Shown here: one piece after another, positions 1 through 10,381 of the stretch
How the letters are laid out: each line of letters begins with the position of its first letter
Numbering within the stretch: the first letter of the stretch is position 1
The notes under the pieces: generated by a model
What the model was told of the DNA's origin: nothing
What the model saw: only the letters and a program-made list of their open reading frames with translations
Database searches by the model: none
Program-made: the position numbers and the translations under genes
Source of the DNA: Streptococcus sanguinis
GTDB taxonomy: Bacteria; Bacillota; Bacilli; Lactobacillales; Streptococcaceae
Length of the DNA stretch: 64,000 nucleotides
Reading direction: 5' to 3'
Assembly (NCBI RefSeq): GCF_900635155.1
Contig: NZ_LR134002.1
Coordinates: 2,161,001-2,225,000 of the forward strand

Positions 1-235
1 AGTGATGCTCACACATGGAATGAAAGAAAATATCCTTCTCCACTACCATATTATTGTCAATGATTTCAAAAGACTTAGCCAGATGCTCCTCAGCAGTCCC
101 ACCCAGCCCAGCAAAGATTTCCTGGTACATTTTAGCAATGCGCTGTGGCGTCTCCTGCAAACCTTCGCGGCTTCCATCTTCTCCAACCGCCTCAATAATC
201 TGGGCTACAGCCGCTTCAATTTTCTTCGTGTCCAT
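1..235 (-). CDS. folE: GTP cyclohydrolase I, N-terminal part (cut by window edge)
   Basis: First enzyme of tetrahydrofolate synthesis, converting GTP to dihydroneopterin triphosphate in the cytosol. About 78 codons are present, starting [20 protein letters not shown] and continuing through an [10 protein letters not shown] stretch to a SMCEHH stretch, which is the family's zinc/active-site Cys-Glu-His-His region. The rest of the gene lies left of base 1. The start ATG (complement of 233-235) follows an AGGAG-type ribosome site and overlaps the end of folC by 20 bases, so the two are probably translationally coupled in one folP-folC-folE operon. The identification is firm; only the truncation limits it. 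Confidence 0.9.
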   Translation of the reverse strand, partial: MDTKKIEAAVAQIIEAVGEDGSREGLQETPQRIAKMYQEIFAGLGGTAEEHLAKSFEIIDNNMVVEKDIFFHSMCEHH

Positions 236-1610
236 ATATACTCCTATGTTCATTTTTATTTTTTGATAATTGACTTGACTGAGAAGGACGCTCAGCAAAG
301 TCTAACTTGCGATTCTCAAGGATTGATTTTCTAACCTGAGCCAGAAAATAAAGAGAACCCGTAATCAGCAAAAGCTCATCTGACTCATGCTCTACTGCTA
401 AATAATCTGCTAAATAATCCGGCCATTCTTTGTAAGACAGACCTTGCTGCTCGGCCAAGGCTTGCATACTTTCTTTAGAAAAACTCCGCGGATCAGCAAA
501 GGTTGTCAAGCTTATAGCTGCTTTGGGAATCTTTTGCAGCAGCTCCACCATATCATCCAAGGCCTTGGTTTGGATACAAGCAAATAAAATATGCTTTCTA
601 TACGTCGGATAATGCTGGTCCAATGTCGCTGCTAACGACCGCAGAGCATGGGGATTATGGGCTCCATCCAGAAGGATGAGCGGCTGATCCGATATCCTTT
701 CCAAACGCCCTGGCCATACAGCAGCAAGCAAGGCCCTCTCAACCTCTTCTTTTGTTAAAAAGGGCAGCGACTGCAGCTGACAGTATAGGTCACACAAGTG
801 CAGAGCCAATCCAGCATTGTCCGCCTGATGCAGTCCCATCAGAGCTGTTTGATAGGAGTCTTTGACCCGATAGGCATTCGAAAAGGAAAAGCACTCCCCC
901 TCCTCTGACTCTTGATGTTCCACTTGATAGTCTTGAGACCAAGAAAAGTGAGGAGCATCTTTTTCAGCAGCCTTTTGCTCGACTACTGCCAGAGCCTCCG
1001 GCTCCAACCTACCGGTCACAAGGGGAACTCCAGGCTTGATAATGCCTGCTTTTTGCTGGGCAATAGCCTCTAGACTGTCACCCAGCAGGGCCACATGATC
1101 CAGACCGACTGTCGTGATTGCAGTCAGCAAAGGCTGGCAGACATTGGTACTGTCCAAAAGCCCACCCATGCCGACCTCGATAATAGCCACATCCACCTGC
1201 TGCTGGACAAAATAATCATAAGCCAGAGCAGTTATAATCTCAAACTCAGTCACTCCCTGTAAACTAGAGTCAGCCGCATGCTGGGCCAAGAGGTCTTGAT
1301 AAAGGCTCAGCAATCTCTGAAGGTCTTGGTCGGAAATCGCATTGCCATTAATGGCAATCTGCTCATTGTAGCTGACTAGATAAGGAGAGGTAAAGGTGCC
1401 AACACGCAGGTCTCGCACCTCCAAAAGTTGGCGCAGATGGGCAATGGTTGAGCCCTTGCCATTCGTCCCTGCAATATGAATGGCTGGTAGCTGCAAATGC
1501 GGATTCCCCCGCAGCTCCAGCAAACGCTCCATCCGCTCCAAACCAAAATTGGGACTGGCTGTCCGATAGGCTTCCAGCCAGCTTAAATCAGGTAATTCTT
1601 GTTTTTTCAT
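216..1610 (-). CDS. folC: Dihydrofolate synthase / folylpolyglutamate synthase
   Basis: Mur-ligase-family enzyme that adds glutamate to dihydropteroate or folates using ATP. The 464-residue product has the ATP-binding loop GTNGKGS at residues 48-54, the folate/acyl-phosphate region [13 protein letters not shown] near 144-156, a WPGRLE motif at 299-304 and DGAHNPHA at 315-322, all diagnostic of FolC. Length is close to the usual 420-450, slightly long. It starts one base after folP ends and its stop lies inside the folE start region, so it is the middle gene of a tight folate operon (called sulB in streptococci). Confidence 0.93.
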   Translation of the reverse strand: MKKQELPDLSWLEAYRTASPNFGLERMERLLELRGNPHLQLPAIHIAGTNGKGSTIAHLRQLLEVRDLRVGTFTSPYLVSYNEQIAINGNAISDQDLQRLLSLYQDLLAQHAADSSLQGVTEFEIITALAYDYFVQQQVDVAIIEVGMGGLLDSTNVCQPLLTAITTVGLDHVALLGDSLEAIAQQKAGIIKPGVPLVTGRLEPEALAVVEQKAAEKDAPHFSWSQDYQVEHQESEEGECFSFSNAYRVKDSYQTALMGLHQADNAGLALHLCDLYCQLQSLPFLTKEEVERALLAAVWPGRLERISDQPLILLDGAHNPHALRSLAATLDQHYPTYRKHILFACIQTKALDDMVELLQKIPKAAISLTTFADPRSFSKESMQALAEQQGLSYKEWPDYLADYLAVEHESDELLLITGSLYFLAQVRKSILENRKLDFAERPSQSSQLSKNKNEHRSIYGHEEN

Positions 1611-1611
1611 C

Positions 1612-2577
<966 letters not shown>

Positions 2578-2607
2578 TCATTTCTATCGACTGCCCTGCT
2601 CTTCAAC

Positions 2608-2634
2608 AAAAAAGGCACACTCATCTAGTGTACC
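2608..2634 (-). terminator. Intrinsic terminator inside the folP leader (attenuator candidate)
   Basis: On the minus strand an 8-bp stem GGTACACT/AGTGTGCC (one G-U pair) with a 5-base loop is followed directly by six T. It lies between the predicted folP promoter and the folP start, about 40 bases before the ATG, so transcripts must read through it to express the folate genes. A CATCT segment upstream can pair with the AGATG that lies in the loop and distal stem, giving a possible but weak antiterminator. Confidence 0.6.
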
Positions 2635-2723
2635 GCAAAGCTCTCAGCAGATGCAGCATCCAGTCCTATGAACTGCACTCGACTTCACAAGAAGACCTTA
2701 TCTAGTCCCTTGTTTCATTTACC

Positions 2724-2751
2724 ATTCTACCATAATTATTCTATTTGACAA
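2724..2751 (-). promoter_or_regulatory. Promoter of the folP-folC-folE operon
   Basis: Minus strand TTGTCA (2746-2751), 16-base spacer, then TAGAAT (2724-2729) preceded by TGG (extended -10). It lies just beyond the stop of the upstream membrane-protein gene and gives a leader of about 150 bases ahead of folP. Confidence 0.6.
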
Positions 2752-2759
2752 AACACTTT

Positions 2760-3398
2760 CTAAAAGCAAAAGGGTAAAAGGCTGAGAATAATCATATTTC
2801 GGAGAATATGGGCCAGCATAGACAGCTCCAAACGCTGAAAATAAGGCCTGAGGAGATGGGCGAAGACTAATCCCAAAACTAGATAGGAGAGAAAACACAG
2901 AGTTTCCTGAAGATTTTTCGCAAGGGAAAAGCAGAGCAAACCTAGTGCAATCCCCCAGCTCTTCCGATAGCGAAGAGAGAAGTCCCTACCAACAAATTTC
3001 GGTGCCGCAGGGGATAAAACGGCAATATCAATCCCCAGAAGCAAAAGAGAAGATGACAGAAAACTCTCCGTTAGCATCTGCTCCATCGCCTGTCCTGACT
3101 GCGCCTCCTTACCACACAGCAGAAGAACCCCCGCAGCATTGACCAAAATCATCAAAAAATACAAGAAAAGCAGGTGTCGATAGTTGCTTGACTGACGCAA
3201 AGAACCTTTGATTTCCTGCAGTTGTCTGGAAAAATAAAAGGCACAACAAAAAAGCAATCCCAGCAAGCCCACCATAAAAAGCAAATTAGCATGACTAAAG
3301 ACCAAGCGATGAGGCATTGGATGAAGTATGAGCAGCAGTCCCGTCTGAGTCAACATAGCCAGCAATAACAATTGAATGATTTTCTCTAATTTCAGCAT
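2760..3398 (-). CDS. Membrane protein, apparently decayed CPBP-type paralogue
   Basis: A 212-residue, very hydrophobic protein with six or so membrane segments. Its C-terminal stretch RLELSMLAHILRN is nearly the same as RLEMSILAHMLRN in the CPBP intramembrane protease encoded next door, which shows shared ancestry. The catalytic EExxxR motif of CPBP proteases is absent; the equivalent region reads as ordinary membrane sequence with several Cys. I infer a paralogue that lost protease activity or now has another role. No operon partner is obvious; the folP promoter starts right after it. Confidence 0.6.
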   Translation of the reverse strand: MLKLEKIIQLLLLAMLTQTGLLLILHPMPHRLVFSHANLLFMVGLLGLLFCCAFYFSRQLQEIKGSLRQSSNYRHLLFLYFLMILVNAAGVLLLCGKEAQSGQAMEQMLTESFLSSSLLLLGIDIAVLSPAAPKFVGRDFSLRYRKSWGIALGLLCFSLAKNLQETLCFLSYLVLGLVFAHLLRPYFQRLELSMLAHILRNMIILSLLPFCF

Positions 3399-3515
3399 AT
3401 TCTCTCCATTCTTCTCTTCTCATTATAGAAGAAGTAAGAGCAAGCTGGGAGAAATCCCCTCAAATGTCCTAATTTGTGCCTCAAATGACAAAAAAAGCAG
3501 ATATTCTCTGCTTTC

Positions 3516-4193
3516 TTACTTGTTCACCAAACCTGTCAGTATCATAATGAGTACTGCAACTCCATTTCTCAGCATGTGTGCCAAAATAGACATTTCCAAA
3601 CGCTTAAATATGTAAGCAACCGCGGCTAAAACAGCCCCCATACCTGCATATATAACAAAACTGCCGATGTTGGTCGGACTATGAAAAAGACCGAAAAGAA
3701 TGACTCCTACAACCAATCCCAAAACATAATGCTTGGTAAAAATCTTCTGAGGAATCAAGCCACGAAAGACTACTTCCTCCAAGATAGGGGCCTGAATCAC
3801 AGCTCCTACCACTAATAAAATCTTGGGTACATGCTGAAATAATACATTCAAGGCATCCTGATTGGCAGTGGATATGGCCTGACCTTCCAGCATCATAATA
3901 ATTGCTCCCAACATGTTGACACCAATCATGACAACATTAGAAACAGCTAACCAGCCCAACGAAGACCATTTGAAGAAGCTAAAGTCAAGACTCAGCAGTT
4001 CTTCTTGCTTAGCCATTCTCAGAACAAAAAAGATAATCAAAAGATATACCACCAGCACAAAGATAGTCTGTCCAGCTGAAAAACTCTTCTCAGAAGCAGT
4101 CATCTGTCGGATAAATATAAATGGTATCTGGCTGAGAAATAAGACAAACAGAGTCAGTAGGATGTACTCTAATTTTTTTAGAATTGCTTTCAT
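3516..4193 (-). CDS. CPBP family intramembrane metalloprotease
   Basis: A 225-residue multi-pass membrane protein with the CPBP (Abi, CAAX-protease-like) motif EEVVFRG at residues 139-145 (E139, E140, R144), a conserved H171 in the next membrane segment and H206 in SILAHMLRN. In streptococci such proteins are often tied to bacteriocin self-immunity or surface processing; the substrate here is unknown. The start MKAILKKLEY (complement of 4191-4193) is chosen because an AAGGAGGAAGA ribosome site precedes it; a longer frame extends upstream without one. The gene on its 3' side is its decayed paralogue. Confidence 0.8.
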   Translation of the reverse strand: MKAILKKLEYILLTLFVLFLSQIPFIFIRQMTASEKSFSAGQTIFVLVVYLLIIFFVLRMAKQEELLSLDFSFFKWSSLGWLAVSNVVMIGVNMLGAIIMMLEGQAISTANQDALNVLFQHVPKILLVVGAVIQAPILEEVVFRGLIPQKIFTKHYVLGLVVGVILFGLFHSPTNIGSFVIYAGMGAVLAAVAYIFKRLEMSILAHMLRNGVAVLIMILTGLVNK

Positions 4194-4365
4194 ATCTTCC
4201 TCCTTTTCCTTCCTAGTATAGCTTAATTTTCTCTTTTTGTATAGACAATTCTTAACTGCAAGCATTTTGTATATCACGTATTGAGAACTAATACTGACAG
4301 TGGCTATGAGATAGAATCGCTCAATGTTTTCAAGGCCAATAACCAAGAAAATCCTTTCTTAACGC

Positions 4366-4395
4366 ATACAAAAAGCCCAGTCAAACTGAGCTTTT
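4366..4395 (-). terminator. Intrinsic terminator after ackA
   Basis: Stem AAAAGCCCAG/CTGAGCTTTT (one mismatch) with a 5-base loop, followed on the minus strand by a T run, 14 bases past the ackA stop. Confidence 0.75.
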
Positions 4396-4408
4396 AGATT
4401 TTCTTAAT

Positions 4409-5602
4409 TTATTGATTTTTGAATCGTTCAACATCACGCGCGATGACCAATTCTTCATCAGTCGGGATAACCAAGACTTTGACCTTGGCATCAGGACTTG
4501 AAATCACGCCTTCAGCACCACGCACATTCTTTTCTGGATCCACGTTACAGCCAAACCAAGAGATACCTTCAACAACCAATCTACGAATGGTTACAGAATT
4601 TTCACCGATTCCTGCGGTAAAGATGATAGCATCAGCTCCATTCAAAACAGCAAGATACTGACCAATGTATTTCTGAATCCGGTCTACAAAAATGTCGTTG
4701 GCTAATTGAGCCTTGGCATCACCTGCCCGCATTGCCTCATGGATATCACGCATATCACTAGACTTCTCAGAAACTCCCAGCAGGCCTGACTCACGGTTCA
4801 AGACGCGGCTAATATCTTCTGGAGTATTAAAGTCATCTGTGTATTGCATCAGGTAAGGAATGATAGCGGGGTCGATATCTCCTGTACGCGTTCCCATCAT
4901 GACGCCGCCAAGTGGTGTGAATCCCATAGAGGTATCTACAGAAACGCCCTTGTCAACTGCTGTGATGGAAGCTCCGTTACCGATATGGCAAGTGATAAGT
5001 TTGAGTTCTTCAATCGGACGACCCAAAATTTTAGCAGCTTCCTTGGCCACATACTCATGGCTAGTTCCGTGAGCTCCGTACTTGCGAACCTTGTTTTCAG
5101 TGTAATATTTAGTCGGAATCGGATAGCGATAAGCTTTCTCCGGCATAGTGGTATGGAAAGAGGTATCAAAGACTACCACGCTGGTGATGTCTGGCAGAAT
5201 TTCTCTAAAAGCACGGATGCCTGCAGCGTTGGCTGGATTATGCAATGGAGCTAGAAGAGACAACTCCTCTACCTTTTGAATCACTTCTTCATCAACGAGA
5301 GCTGAATCCTTAAAGTATTCACCGCCAGCCACAACACGATGGCCCACACCGGTAATCTCATCATAAGATTCAATGATATTAAAGCGTTTCAAATCATCCA
5401 GCAAAATTTTTACGGCCTGCGTGTGATCTTCAATATCAAGAACCTGCTTCTCTGACCGACCATCAAACTTCACTGTTGAAATAGAATCCTTGAGACCAAT
5501 CCGTTCCAGCAGGCCCTTAGCCAAGACCTTTTCTTCTGGCATCTGATAGAGTTGCCATTTTAAGCTTGAGCTTCCTGCATTAATGGAAATTGTTTTCGAC
5601 AT
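4409..5602 (-). CDS. ackA: Acetate kinase
   Basis: Transfers phosphate between acetyl phosphate and ADP, the ATP-yielding step of the pyruvate-to-acetate route; in streptococci it also sets acetyl phosphate levels. The 397-residue product has the N-terminal [14 protein letters not shown] signature, [19 protein letters not shown], the CHIGNGASI phosphate loop, [17 protein letters not shown] and FTAGIGENS, all in the ASKHA-fold order of AckA. Length is standard. It stands alone with its own terminator and follows the comG-linked methyltransferase gene, as in related streptococci. Confidence 0.97.
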   Translation of the reverse strand: MSKTISINAGSSSLKWQLYQMPEEKVLAKGLLERIGLKDSISTVKFDGRSEKQVLDIEDHTQAVKILLDDLKRFNIIESYDEITGVGHRVVAGGEYFKDSALVDEEVIQKVEELSLLAPLHNPANAAGIRAFREILPDITSVVVFDTSFHTTMPEKAYRYPIPTKYYTENKVRKYGAHGTSHEYVAKEAAKILGRPIEELKLITCHIGNGASITAVDKGVSVDTSMGFTPLGGVMMGTRTGDIDPAIIPYLMQYTDDFNTPEDISRVLNRESGLLGVSEKSSDMRDIHEAMRAGDAKAQLANDIFVDRIQKYIGQYLAVLNGADAIIFTAGIGENSVTIRRLVVEGISWFGCNVDPEKNVRGAEGVISSPDAKVKVLVIPTDEELVIARDVERFKNQ

Positions 5603-5638
5603 TTCTTCACCTCTTTAAGCGTTTTCAAAATCATTATA

Positions 5639-6604
5639 TCAAAATTTTGTTTGAATTTCACTATCTTTGTACCAGTTTTGAAAACTTTGACGGAATTTAA
5701 ACATTTCATCATGATCCTGCAAATCCCGCAGAGGATAGATAAAAGGCTGAATATTATTCGCTTCTTGTTTCCTCAATACAAAAAGAGTTTTGGCATGCTT
5801 GCTGCTTGAGAAAATAGACTCTGGCAAGGTTATCATCGCGATAAACTGAGCCTTGGCTAGGAGCCATTTTTTCAGCAGAGGAGCTTGAGCGCTGGTCAAG
5901 AGGTCATTTGGCGCCAGAAATATAGCATAACCACCTGGCTTCAGATATTTGAGCGATTGCTCCATCAGGAGATGATGGGCATAAGTGTGCTCATCTGTAC
6001 TCGCTACTTCATAGCGAGAGGCGATACTGTCGTCTGGATAATAACCGACCGGTAAATCACTGATAATGATATCACTCTCTTTCAGAAACTGAGGCCGAAC
6101 TGCATCCCCCTGAGCAAAGTGAGCCTTAGAGTTCATAACCTCCGCAATGCTGGCTGAAAGATCGATTAACAAGTCATCCAACTCCAGACCTAAGTAGTCT
6201 ATCTTCTTTTGGGTATGGTTGAGAATGGTCTCCGCCAAACTTCCTGTTCCGCTGCCGATTTCTAATACATCAGCTTCCTCTCCGTGAGCTAGCTGGTCCA
6301 ATAAGAAAGTAATCAGAAAACCAATTGTATCAGGAGTGAACTGATGATTGACCTGCATGGGCTCCGTCTGGGCCGCCTTCATCAGGATAAACTGATAGGC
6401 TCTCCGCCACTCTTCCTTGTTCAAATGCAGAGAGCGGATTTTTTCATCGTTGGTCAGAACCTCTTGTAAGTCCGTATCTCCATCTAGGTAAATGCCGTTC
6501 TGCTCAATCAGAGCATCATAAAAATTGGTCGCCAGAGCGTTTTGGATATTCTGGACGTTTTCGAGAATCAGAGTATAAGCTTGTTCTATCTTTTCAAAAT
6601 TCAT
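5639..6604 (-). CDS. Class I SAM-dependent methyltransferase of the comG locus
   Basis: A 321-residue protein resembling N6-adenine DNA methylases: SAM-binding motif VLEIGSGTGSL at 113-123 and a catalytic-type SDLPVGYYP at 182-190 in place of the classic NPPY/F. A helical N-terminal domain of about 90 residues precedes the Rossmann fold. It lies at the 3' end of the comG operon and before ackA, a conserved streptococcal arrangement. The substrate is not known; the variant catalytic motif (DLPVGY) makes DNA methylation unproven. Confidence 0.8.
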   Translation of the reverse strand: MNFEKIEQAYTLILENVQNIQNALATNFYDALIEQNGIYLDGDTDLQEVLTNDEKIRSLHLNKEEWRRAYQFILMKAAQTEPMQVNHQFTPDTIGFLITFLLDQLAHGEEADVLEIGSGTGSLAETILNHTQKKIDYLGLELDDLLIDLSASIAEVMNSKAHFAQGDAVRPQFLKESDIIISDLPVGYYPDDSIASRYEVASTDEHTYAHHLLMEQSLKYLKPGGYAIFLAPNDLLTSAQAPLLKKWLLAKAQFIAMITLPESIFSSSKHAKTLFVLRKQEANNIQPFIYPLRDLQDHDEMFKFRQSFQNWYKDSEIQTKF

Positions 6605-6685
6605 GGAATCCTCCGTTCATCCTATCATACCAAAAATAAGGAACCTTTCCAAGATATATAAAATTACAAAGATTTTACAGTTATA

Positions 6686-7078
6686 TTAGTCCGATTTACC
6701 AGCTTCGTCCGAAATCGCTTTCTCTTTTTTGTCAGTTGCTTTCTTGTCTTCCTTTGCTTTATCCTCATCTTTCTTAGAAGTACTAAAAGTAAAGGAATAA
6801 GAATGACCGCTGCTGAGCTGACTGCTGATTTCAAAATTCTTCCCTTGCCTGCGATAGACAGCCTTGCCCTGTTCAAACTCCATCTCACCGCTATCCTCCT
6901 TGGACCCAGCTTTTGTCAGAACTGCCATTGCATAGGCTTCCGTCCTTTCCCTGTTGAAAAGCTGCAAACGCTGACTGCTGACTTGACGGTTGAGATAAAA
7001 CTGCAGGAGTAGGCTAAAGACAGCGGCCATCAGCAGCGCATACAGTAAAATACCAGCATCAACTTTCTTCTTCCACAC
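6686..7078 (-). CDS. comGG: Competence pseudopilus protein ComGG (CglG/ComYG)
   Basis: Last small gene of the comG operon, 130 residues. It has an N-terminal membrane segment ([23 protein letters not shown], about residues 9-31) typical of minor pseudopilins and a lysine/aspartate-rich C-terminal tail ([19 protein letters not shown]) that looks disordered. Starts within the last codons of comGF. Poorly conserved family; the name rests on position and on the membrane-segment pattern. Confidence 0.8.
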   Translation of the reverse strand: MWKKKVDAGILLYALLMAAVFSLLLQFYLNRQVSSQRLQLFNRERTEAYAMAVLTKAGSKEDSGEMEFEQGKAVYRRQGKNFEISSQLSSGHSYSFTFSTSKKDEDKAKEDKKATDKKEKAISDEAGKSD

Positions 7079-7496
7079 GATAGATGAACTCCCTCTCTAA
7101 GCCTTTTTCAAAGCGAAAATGCATATGAATAAGCTTACCTTTCTGATGGATATCAGCTGCTTCCAAACCATAAATCATCGGCTGGTAGCCGCGACCGCTC
7201 TTATCTGTTTTACGGAAATCATCCCCCTTGGATTTACCCAAGGCCAGGTCCCTGCCATCCTGTCTGATGTAGATTTTGTTATCTTCAACCTTATCAAATT
7301 GACTTCGCGAAAGCTCCGTCTCCAGTTGGTCGGCAAACAAAAGCCACTCTTGCTGCTGATTATTCTCCTGCTGATGCAGTTCTGAAGATAAGAGCTGGGT
7401 CATGGCCTGAAAGACCAGCATGCCACCACTGAGAACCAGCAAGGCTACTAAGGCCTCCAAGAGAGTAAAGGCCTTGACTTTAAGGTTTTTGAACAC
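7059..7496 (-). CDS. comGF: Competence pseudopilus minor protein ComGF
   Basis: A 145-residue minor pseudopilin with a prepilin-like start [20 protein letters not shown]: the A-F-T-L-L-E pattern marks the prepilin peptidase ComC cleavage site and methylation-type Glu, followed by a hydrophobic helix. The C-terminal part has the ComGF-type pattern ending [19 protein letters not shown]. Overlaps both neighbours, consistent with coupled translation in the comG operon. Confidence 0.85.
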   Translation of the reverse strand: MFKNLKVKAFTLLEALVALLVLSGGMLVFQAMTQLLSSELHQQENNQQQEWLLFADQLETELSRSQFDKVEDNKIYIRQDGRDLALGKSKGDDFRKTDKSGRGYQPMIYGLEAADIHQKGKLIHMHFRFEKGLEREFIYRVEEES

Positions 7497-7773
7497 GAAT
7501 GACTACCTCCCCCTCATGATAGACCAGCAGCTGCTTTTCTGTCTTAAGCTGACGTACAGCAATTCCGTTGATATGAAGCTCTTCCTGCCCTGTCTGCAGA
7601 GCCATGCGAGCTACCCGGAGCACCTCTTCCTGCTGCAAAAGGACCCGCTGCTCCTTACGAGACCGGCTAATCTGCCCCAAAAGCAAACTGGCAATAGCCG
7701 CAAAAACTGCCATGGCCACCAGAGCTTCTAGCAGAATGCTAGCTTGAAGCTGTCGTCTTTTTAAACTTGCCAT
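7480..7773 (-). CDS. comGE: Competence pseudopilus minor protein ComGE
   Basis: A 97-residue minor pseudopilin. The start [20 protein letters not shown] (complement of 7771-7773) is chosen because it puts the prepilin-like motif [23 protein letters not shown] at the N terminus; the open frame extends upstream but only through comGD in another frame. It overlaps comGD by 35 bases and comGF by 17. Function: component of the transformation pseudopilus that pulls DNA through the wall. Confidence 0.8.
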   Translation of the reverse strand: MASLKRRQLQASILLEALVAMAVFAAIASLLLGQISRSRKEQRVLLQQEEVLRVARMALQTGQEELHINGIAVRQLKTEKQLLVYHEGEVVIRVQKP

Positions 7774-8173
7774 TGCCCATATAAAGTTGGTAAACAACTG
7801 TCCTGTCCTCCGTCTGAAAAATAATCTTGCTGAGCGATGAGTTCCCACCGGCCCGGTCAAACTGGATAACCTGCTGCTCATGTTCCTGCAGAGTTTGCGG
7901 AAAATCCAGCTCTTGATAGCCATTGGAAATCTGCCGTCCTGAAAGCTTCAGGGAAAGCTTCTCATGACTGGCTAAGCTCAGCCTCTGCGTCTCCTGATAG
8001 AGTCTCTCAAACTCTAAAAAGAAGAGTTGCTCTTGAACCTGATTGAAGCCAGCCCTTACCGAGCCAGATAAGCCTAGTAGTAGAAAACTAACAACAAAAA
8101 GAACGAGTAGACTTTCCAGCAGTGTAAAAGCCTTAATTGGCAACCGCTTGAGTTTCGCCACTGTGTTTTCCAT
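7739..8173 (-). CDS. comGD: Competence pseudopilus minor protein ComGD
   Basis: A 144-residue minor pseudopilin with the prepilin motif IKAFTLLESLLVLFVVSFLLL near residues 13-33 and a soluble C-terminal domain ending in [17 protein letters not shown]. It overlaps the end of comGC by 41 bases. Part of the late-competence DNA uptake machine. Confidence 0.87.
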   Translation of the reverse strand: MENTVAKLKRLPIKAFTLLESLLVLFVVSFLLLGLSGSVRAGFNQVQEQLFFLEFERLYQETQRLSLASHEKLSLKLSGRQISNGYQELDFPQTLQEHEQQVIQFDRAGGNSSLSKIIFQTEDRTVVYQLYMGNGKFKKTTASS

Positions 8174-8450
8174 AGTAAGCCTTATAAGAATCTGCCTGTT
8201 TCTGGCTGATATTTCCTGCGCTGACCAGCTTGCTTAGGCTAGCCTTTTCATTGGTATTCTTCAGCTCATAGAGCTCCGCCTGGCTTTCTACCACCTTGAC
8301 CACCGCTGCAGTTCCTGTATCTGAAACAGCATCTTTTTGCTTGGTCAGATTAGGCACAAAGAGCAGCAAGAGAACGCTGATAACCAGCAAGACAATCAGC
8401 ATTTCCACAAGGGTGAATGCTTGAACTTTTAAGGTATTAAGTTTTTTCAT
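8133..8450 (-). CDS. comGC: Competence major pseudopilin ComGC
   Basis: The major subunit of the streptococcal transformation pilus, 105 residues. Start MKKLNTLKVQAFTLVEMLIV (complement of 8448-8450) gives the class 3 prepilin leader with the cut site before F in AFTLVEML, a 20-residue hydrophobic helix and a short helical C-terminal domain (KVVESQAELYELKNTNEKASLSKL). The start codon touches the last base of comGB. Length and sequence are typical of ComGC/ComYC. Confidence 0.93.
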   Translation of the reverse strand: MKKLNTLKVQAFTLVEMLIVLLVISVLLLLFVPNLTKQKDAVSDTGTAAVVKVVESQAELYELKNTNEKASLSKLVSAGNISQKQADSYKAYYGKHSGETQAVAN

Positions 8451-9484
8451 TACAAATGAACCTCCATATTCTGATAAATGGGCAAGAGCATTGCCGCATA
8501 AAGTAAAACAATCACTAAGGCAACAAAAATAAATACTAGGGGCTGAATGAAATTCATGGCTCGGTTGATACGTAGGAAAAATTCCTCCCAAGTCTTTTCT
8601 GCATAGACTTCCAGCTCACTGCCTAGCTTGGACTTGACCTCACCATACTCGATCATCAGGGACAATTCTTTCTTAAAGAATGGATAGCTTGCCACCTTGT
8701 CCGCATAACCTTGTCCAGCTTGCAAAGCGGCCGCCATGTCTACTCCGATCTCCTGAAAGAGTTGGGAAGGTTGATCCTGCATAATCGCAAAAATCTGACT
8801 CAACTCCAAGCCCTGACCAATCATATTTCCCCATTCACGAGCATAATAAGCTGTCAAGTAAGCCTGTACCAAACGTCCAATAAAAGGCAGAGCTGCTAGT
8901 TTGCTGAAAAAACGAATCTTAGATGACTTTCGATAGTAAAAGAGAGCCACTGAAACCAAGACAGCTAAAGCAAGGCTGCTCCACAAAAAGATCTGAGGCA
9001 GGTGATTAATCAGACGAGTAGCTAGATTCTGGCTGTCCAATTGAGGCAGAAGATAGTTGCGCAATCCCAGCATGATAAGGACCAAAAAGCCCAGCAGCAT
9101 GAGAGGATAAGTCCCTACCTCTATCAATTTTTTCTTAACCTTGGACAGATTTTCCAGATAGGCCTCAATTTTCCCCAGACTTAGAGTCAAATTGCCATGC
9201 AGCTCAGATAAGGACAGCTGGGTGACAACGCTGTCGGAAAATCCCAGTCGGCTGACAATCTCTGAAAAGGACTGGCCAGCTGACAATCCTGCCCGCATTT
9301 CTGCGACATACACTTCCTCCAGCAAGGCACTTCGTCTCAGAAAGTCTACAATCTCTGCTAGGTGAAAACCGCTGCTAAAGAGATTATGAAAGAGCTCAAT
9401 AATCTTTTTCTGCTTAGGCGTAGACAATTTTTTCGGTCTGCCTTTGCTCAGCACTGATATGTCCTTCTGCAAAAAGCTGATCAA
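8450..9484 (-). CDS. comGB: Type II secretion-like membrane protein ComGB
   Basis: Polytopic inner-membrane platform of the competence pilus (GspF/PilC family), with membrane segments near LIEVGTYPLMLLGFLVLIML, FLWSSLALAVLVSVALFYY and the C-terminal PLVFIFVALVIVLLYAAMLLPIY. The start is uncertain: the frame opens at 9559 with a TTG deep inside comGA; I prefer the TTG at 9484 (M-ISFLQKDIS), but a GTG at 9454 has the better ribosome site (AGAAGGA seven bases ahead). All choices overlap comGA. Assignment to ComGB is secure, start about even. Confidence 0.88.
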   Translation of the reverse strand: MISFLQKDISVLSKGRPKKLSTPKQKKIIELFHNLFSSGFHLAEIVDFLRRSALLEEVYVAEMRAGLSAGQSFSEIVSRLGFSDSVVTQLSLSELHGNLTLSLGKIEAYLENLSKVKKKLIEVGTYPLMLLGFLVLIMLGLRNYLLPQLDSQNLATRLINHLPQIFLWSSLALAVLVSVALFYYRKSSKIRFFSKLAALPFIGRLVQAYLTAYYAREWGNMIGQGLELSQIFAIMQDQPSQLFQEIGVDMAAALQAGQGYADKVASYPFFKKELSLMIEYGEVKSKLGSELEVYAEKTWEEFFLRINRAMNFIQPLVFIFVALVIVLLYAAMLLPIYQNMEVHL

Positions 9485-10355
9485 TCTGCTGATTCCAGAC
9501 TGCGGCTTCGTGCTCTTGATAGTTTTGACTGACAAAATCAACGACACCCCCTCCCCCAATTAAACGCTGGTAACAAACACCTTGCAACACCATTCTTAGC
9601 TCATCCTCGCTAACACCCAATTCCAAAAGCCGCTCATAGACCCCTCGAACACTCTTAGCATGAATGGTCGAAAAGACTGTAGCTCCAGTCAAACTTGCCC
9701 GAACCACTGCTCTAGCCGTCTCTTGATCACGGATTTCCCCGATAATCAAGAGATCCGGTCGATGTCGCAGAGACAGCTTAATCAGAATATCATAAGTCAT
9801 GCCAATGGTTTCGTTCAGCTGCAGCTGCAGCATAGCCTCTTGCTTAATCTCAACCGGATCTTCAATCGACATAACCTGCTGACCAGAAAATTTAAGCTGA
9901 GCCAAATGGTACATCAAGGTCGTCTTGCCGCTGCCGACTGGACCCGAGAAAAGATAGAGACCGCGAGCCTGAATTTTCTTGCGCAGCTCCGGCAATTGCT
10001 CAAACCAAAAGCGCAGCTCCCTGTCTTCATCATGCAGAAGTCGGATGACCAGACTTTCAAAACCACGGTAATCCCCAACTGTCGACAGCCGGATTGAAAC
10101 CTTGGCTTCCTCACAGTCATAATCGCAAGACCCCAGCTGACTTCGGCGCTTCTCTCCAACATTCATACCTGCGACAAACTTAAAGTGGCTGATAACAGCT
10201 GACAGAAGTTCAAAATCATAAGTCTTTATAAAGCGGCGTTCATCACCAATTCTCATATAAAGCTCATAGCAAGTAGTCTTAGGAATGAGGTAAATATCTT
10301 GCGCCCCTTCTTGCCGAGCCTGCCTGATCATTTCTTTTGCAATTTCTTGAACCAT
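9414..10355 (-). CDS. comGA: Competence pilus assembly ATPase ComGA
   Basis: First gene of the comG (comY) operon, a PilB/GspE-type hexameric ATPase that powers assembly of the transformation pilus. The 313-residue product shows Walker A GPVGSGKTT at 138-146, the Asp-box region SIEDPVEI, Walker B LLIIGEIRDQETA at 202-214 and the His-box segment STIHAKSVRG. Length matches streptococcal ComYA. A ComX-type promoter lies 19 bases upstream of the ATG. Confidence 0.96.
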   Translation of the reverse strand: MVQEIAKEMIRQARQEGAQDIYLIPKTTCYELYMRIGDERRFIKTYDFELLSAVISHFKFVAGMNVGEKRRSQLGSCDYDCEEAKVSIRLSTVGDYRGFESLVIRLLHDEDRELRFWFEQLPELRKKIQARGLYLFSGPVGSGKTTLMYHLAQLKFSGQQVMSIEDPVEIKQEAMLQLQLNETIGMTYDILIKLSLRHRPDLLIIGEIRDQETARAVVRASLTGATVFSTIHAKSVRGVYERLLELGVSEDELRMVLQGVCYQRLIGGGGVVDFVSQNYQEHEAAVWNQQIDQLFAEGHISAEQRQTEKIVYA

Positions 10356-10373
10356 ACATCCTCCTCACCTTAC

Positions 10374-10381
10374 TATTCGCA
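10374..10381 (-). promoter_or_regulatory. ComX (sigma-X) cin-box-like promoter of the comG operon
   Basis: The minus strand reads TTTTTTGCGAATAGTAAGG; TGCGAATA differs by one base from the streptococcal cin-box TACGAATA and sits behind the usual T-rich stretch. It lies 19 bases ahead of the comGA ATG, implying a very short leader with an AGGTGAGGAGG ribosome site. Confidence 0.75.

Noticed and set aside
6664-6888. 74-codon minus-strand frame overlapping comGG
   Set aside because: Very basic, repetitive composition and full overlap with comGG in another frame; no ribosome site. A shadow frame.
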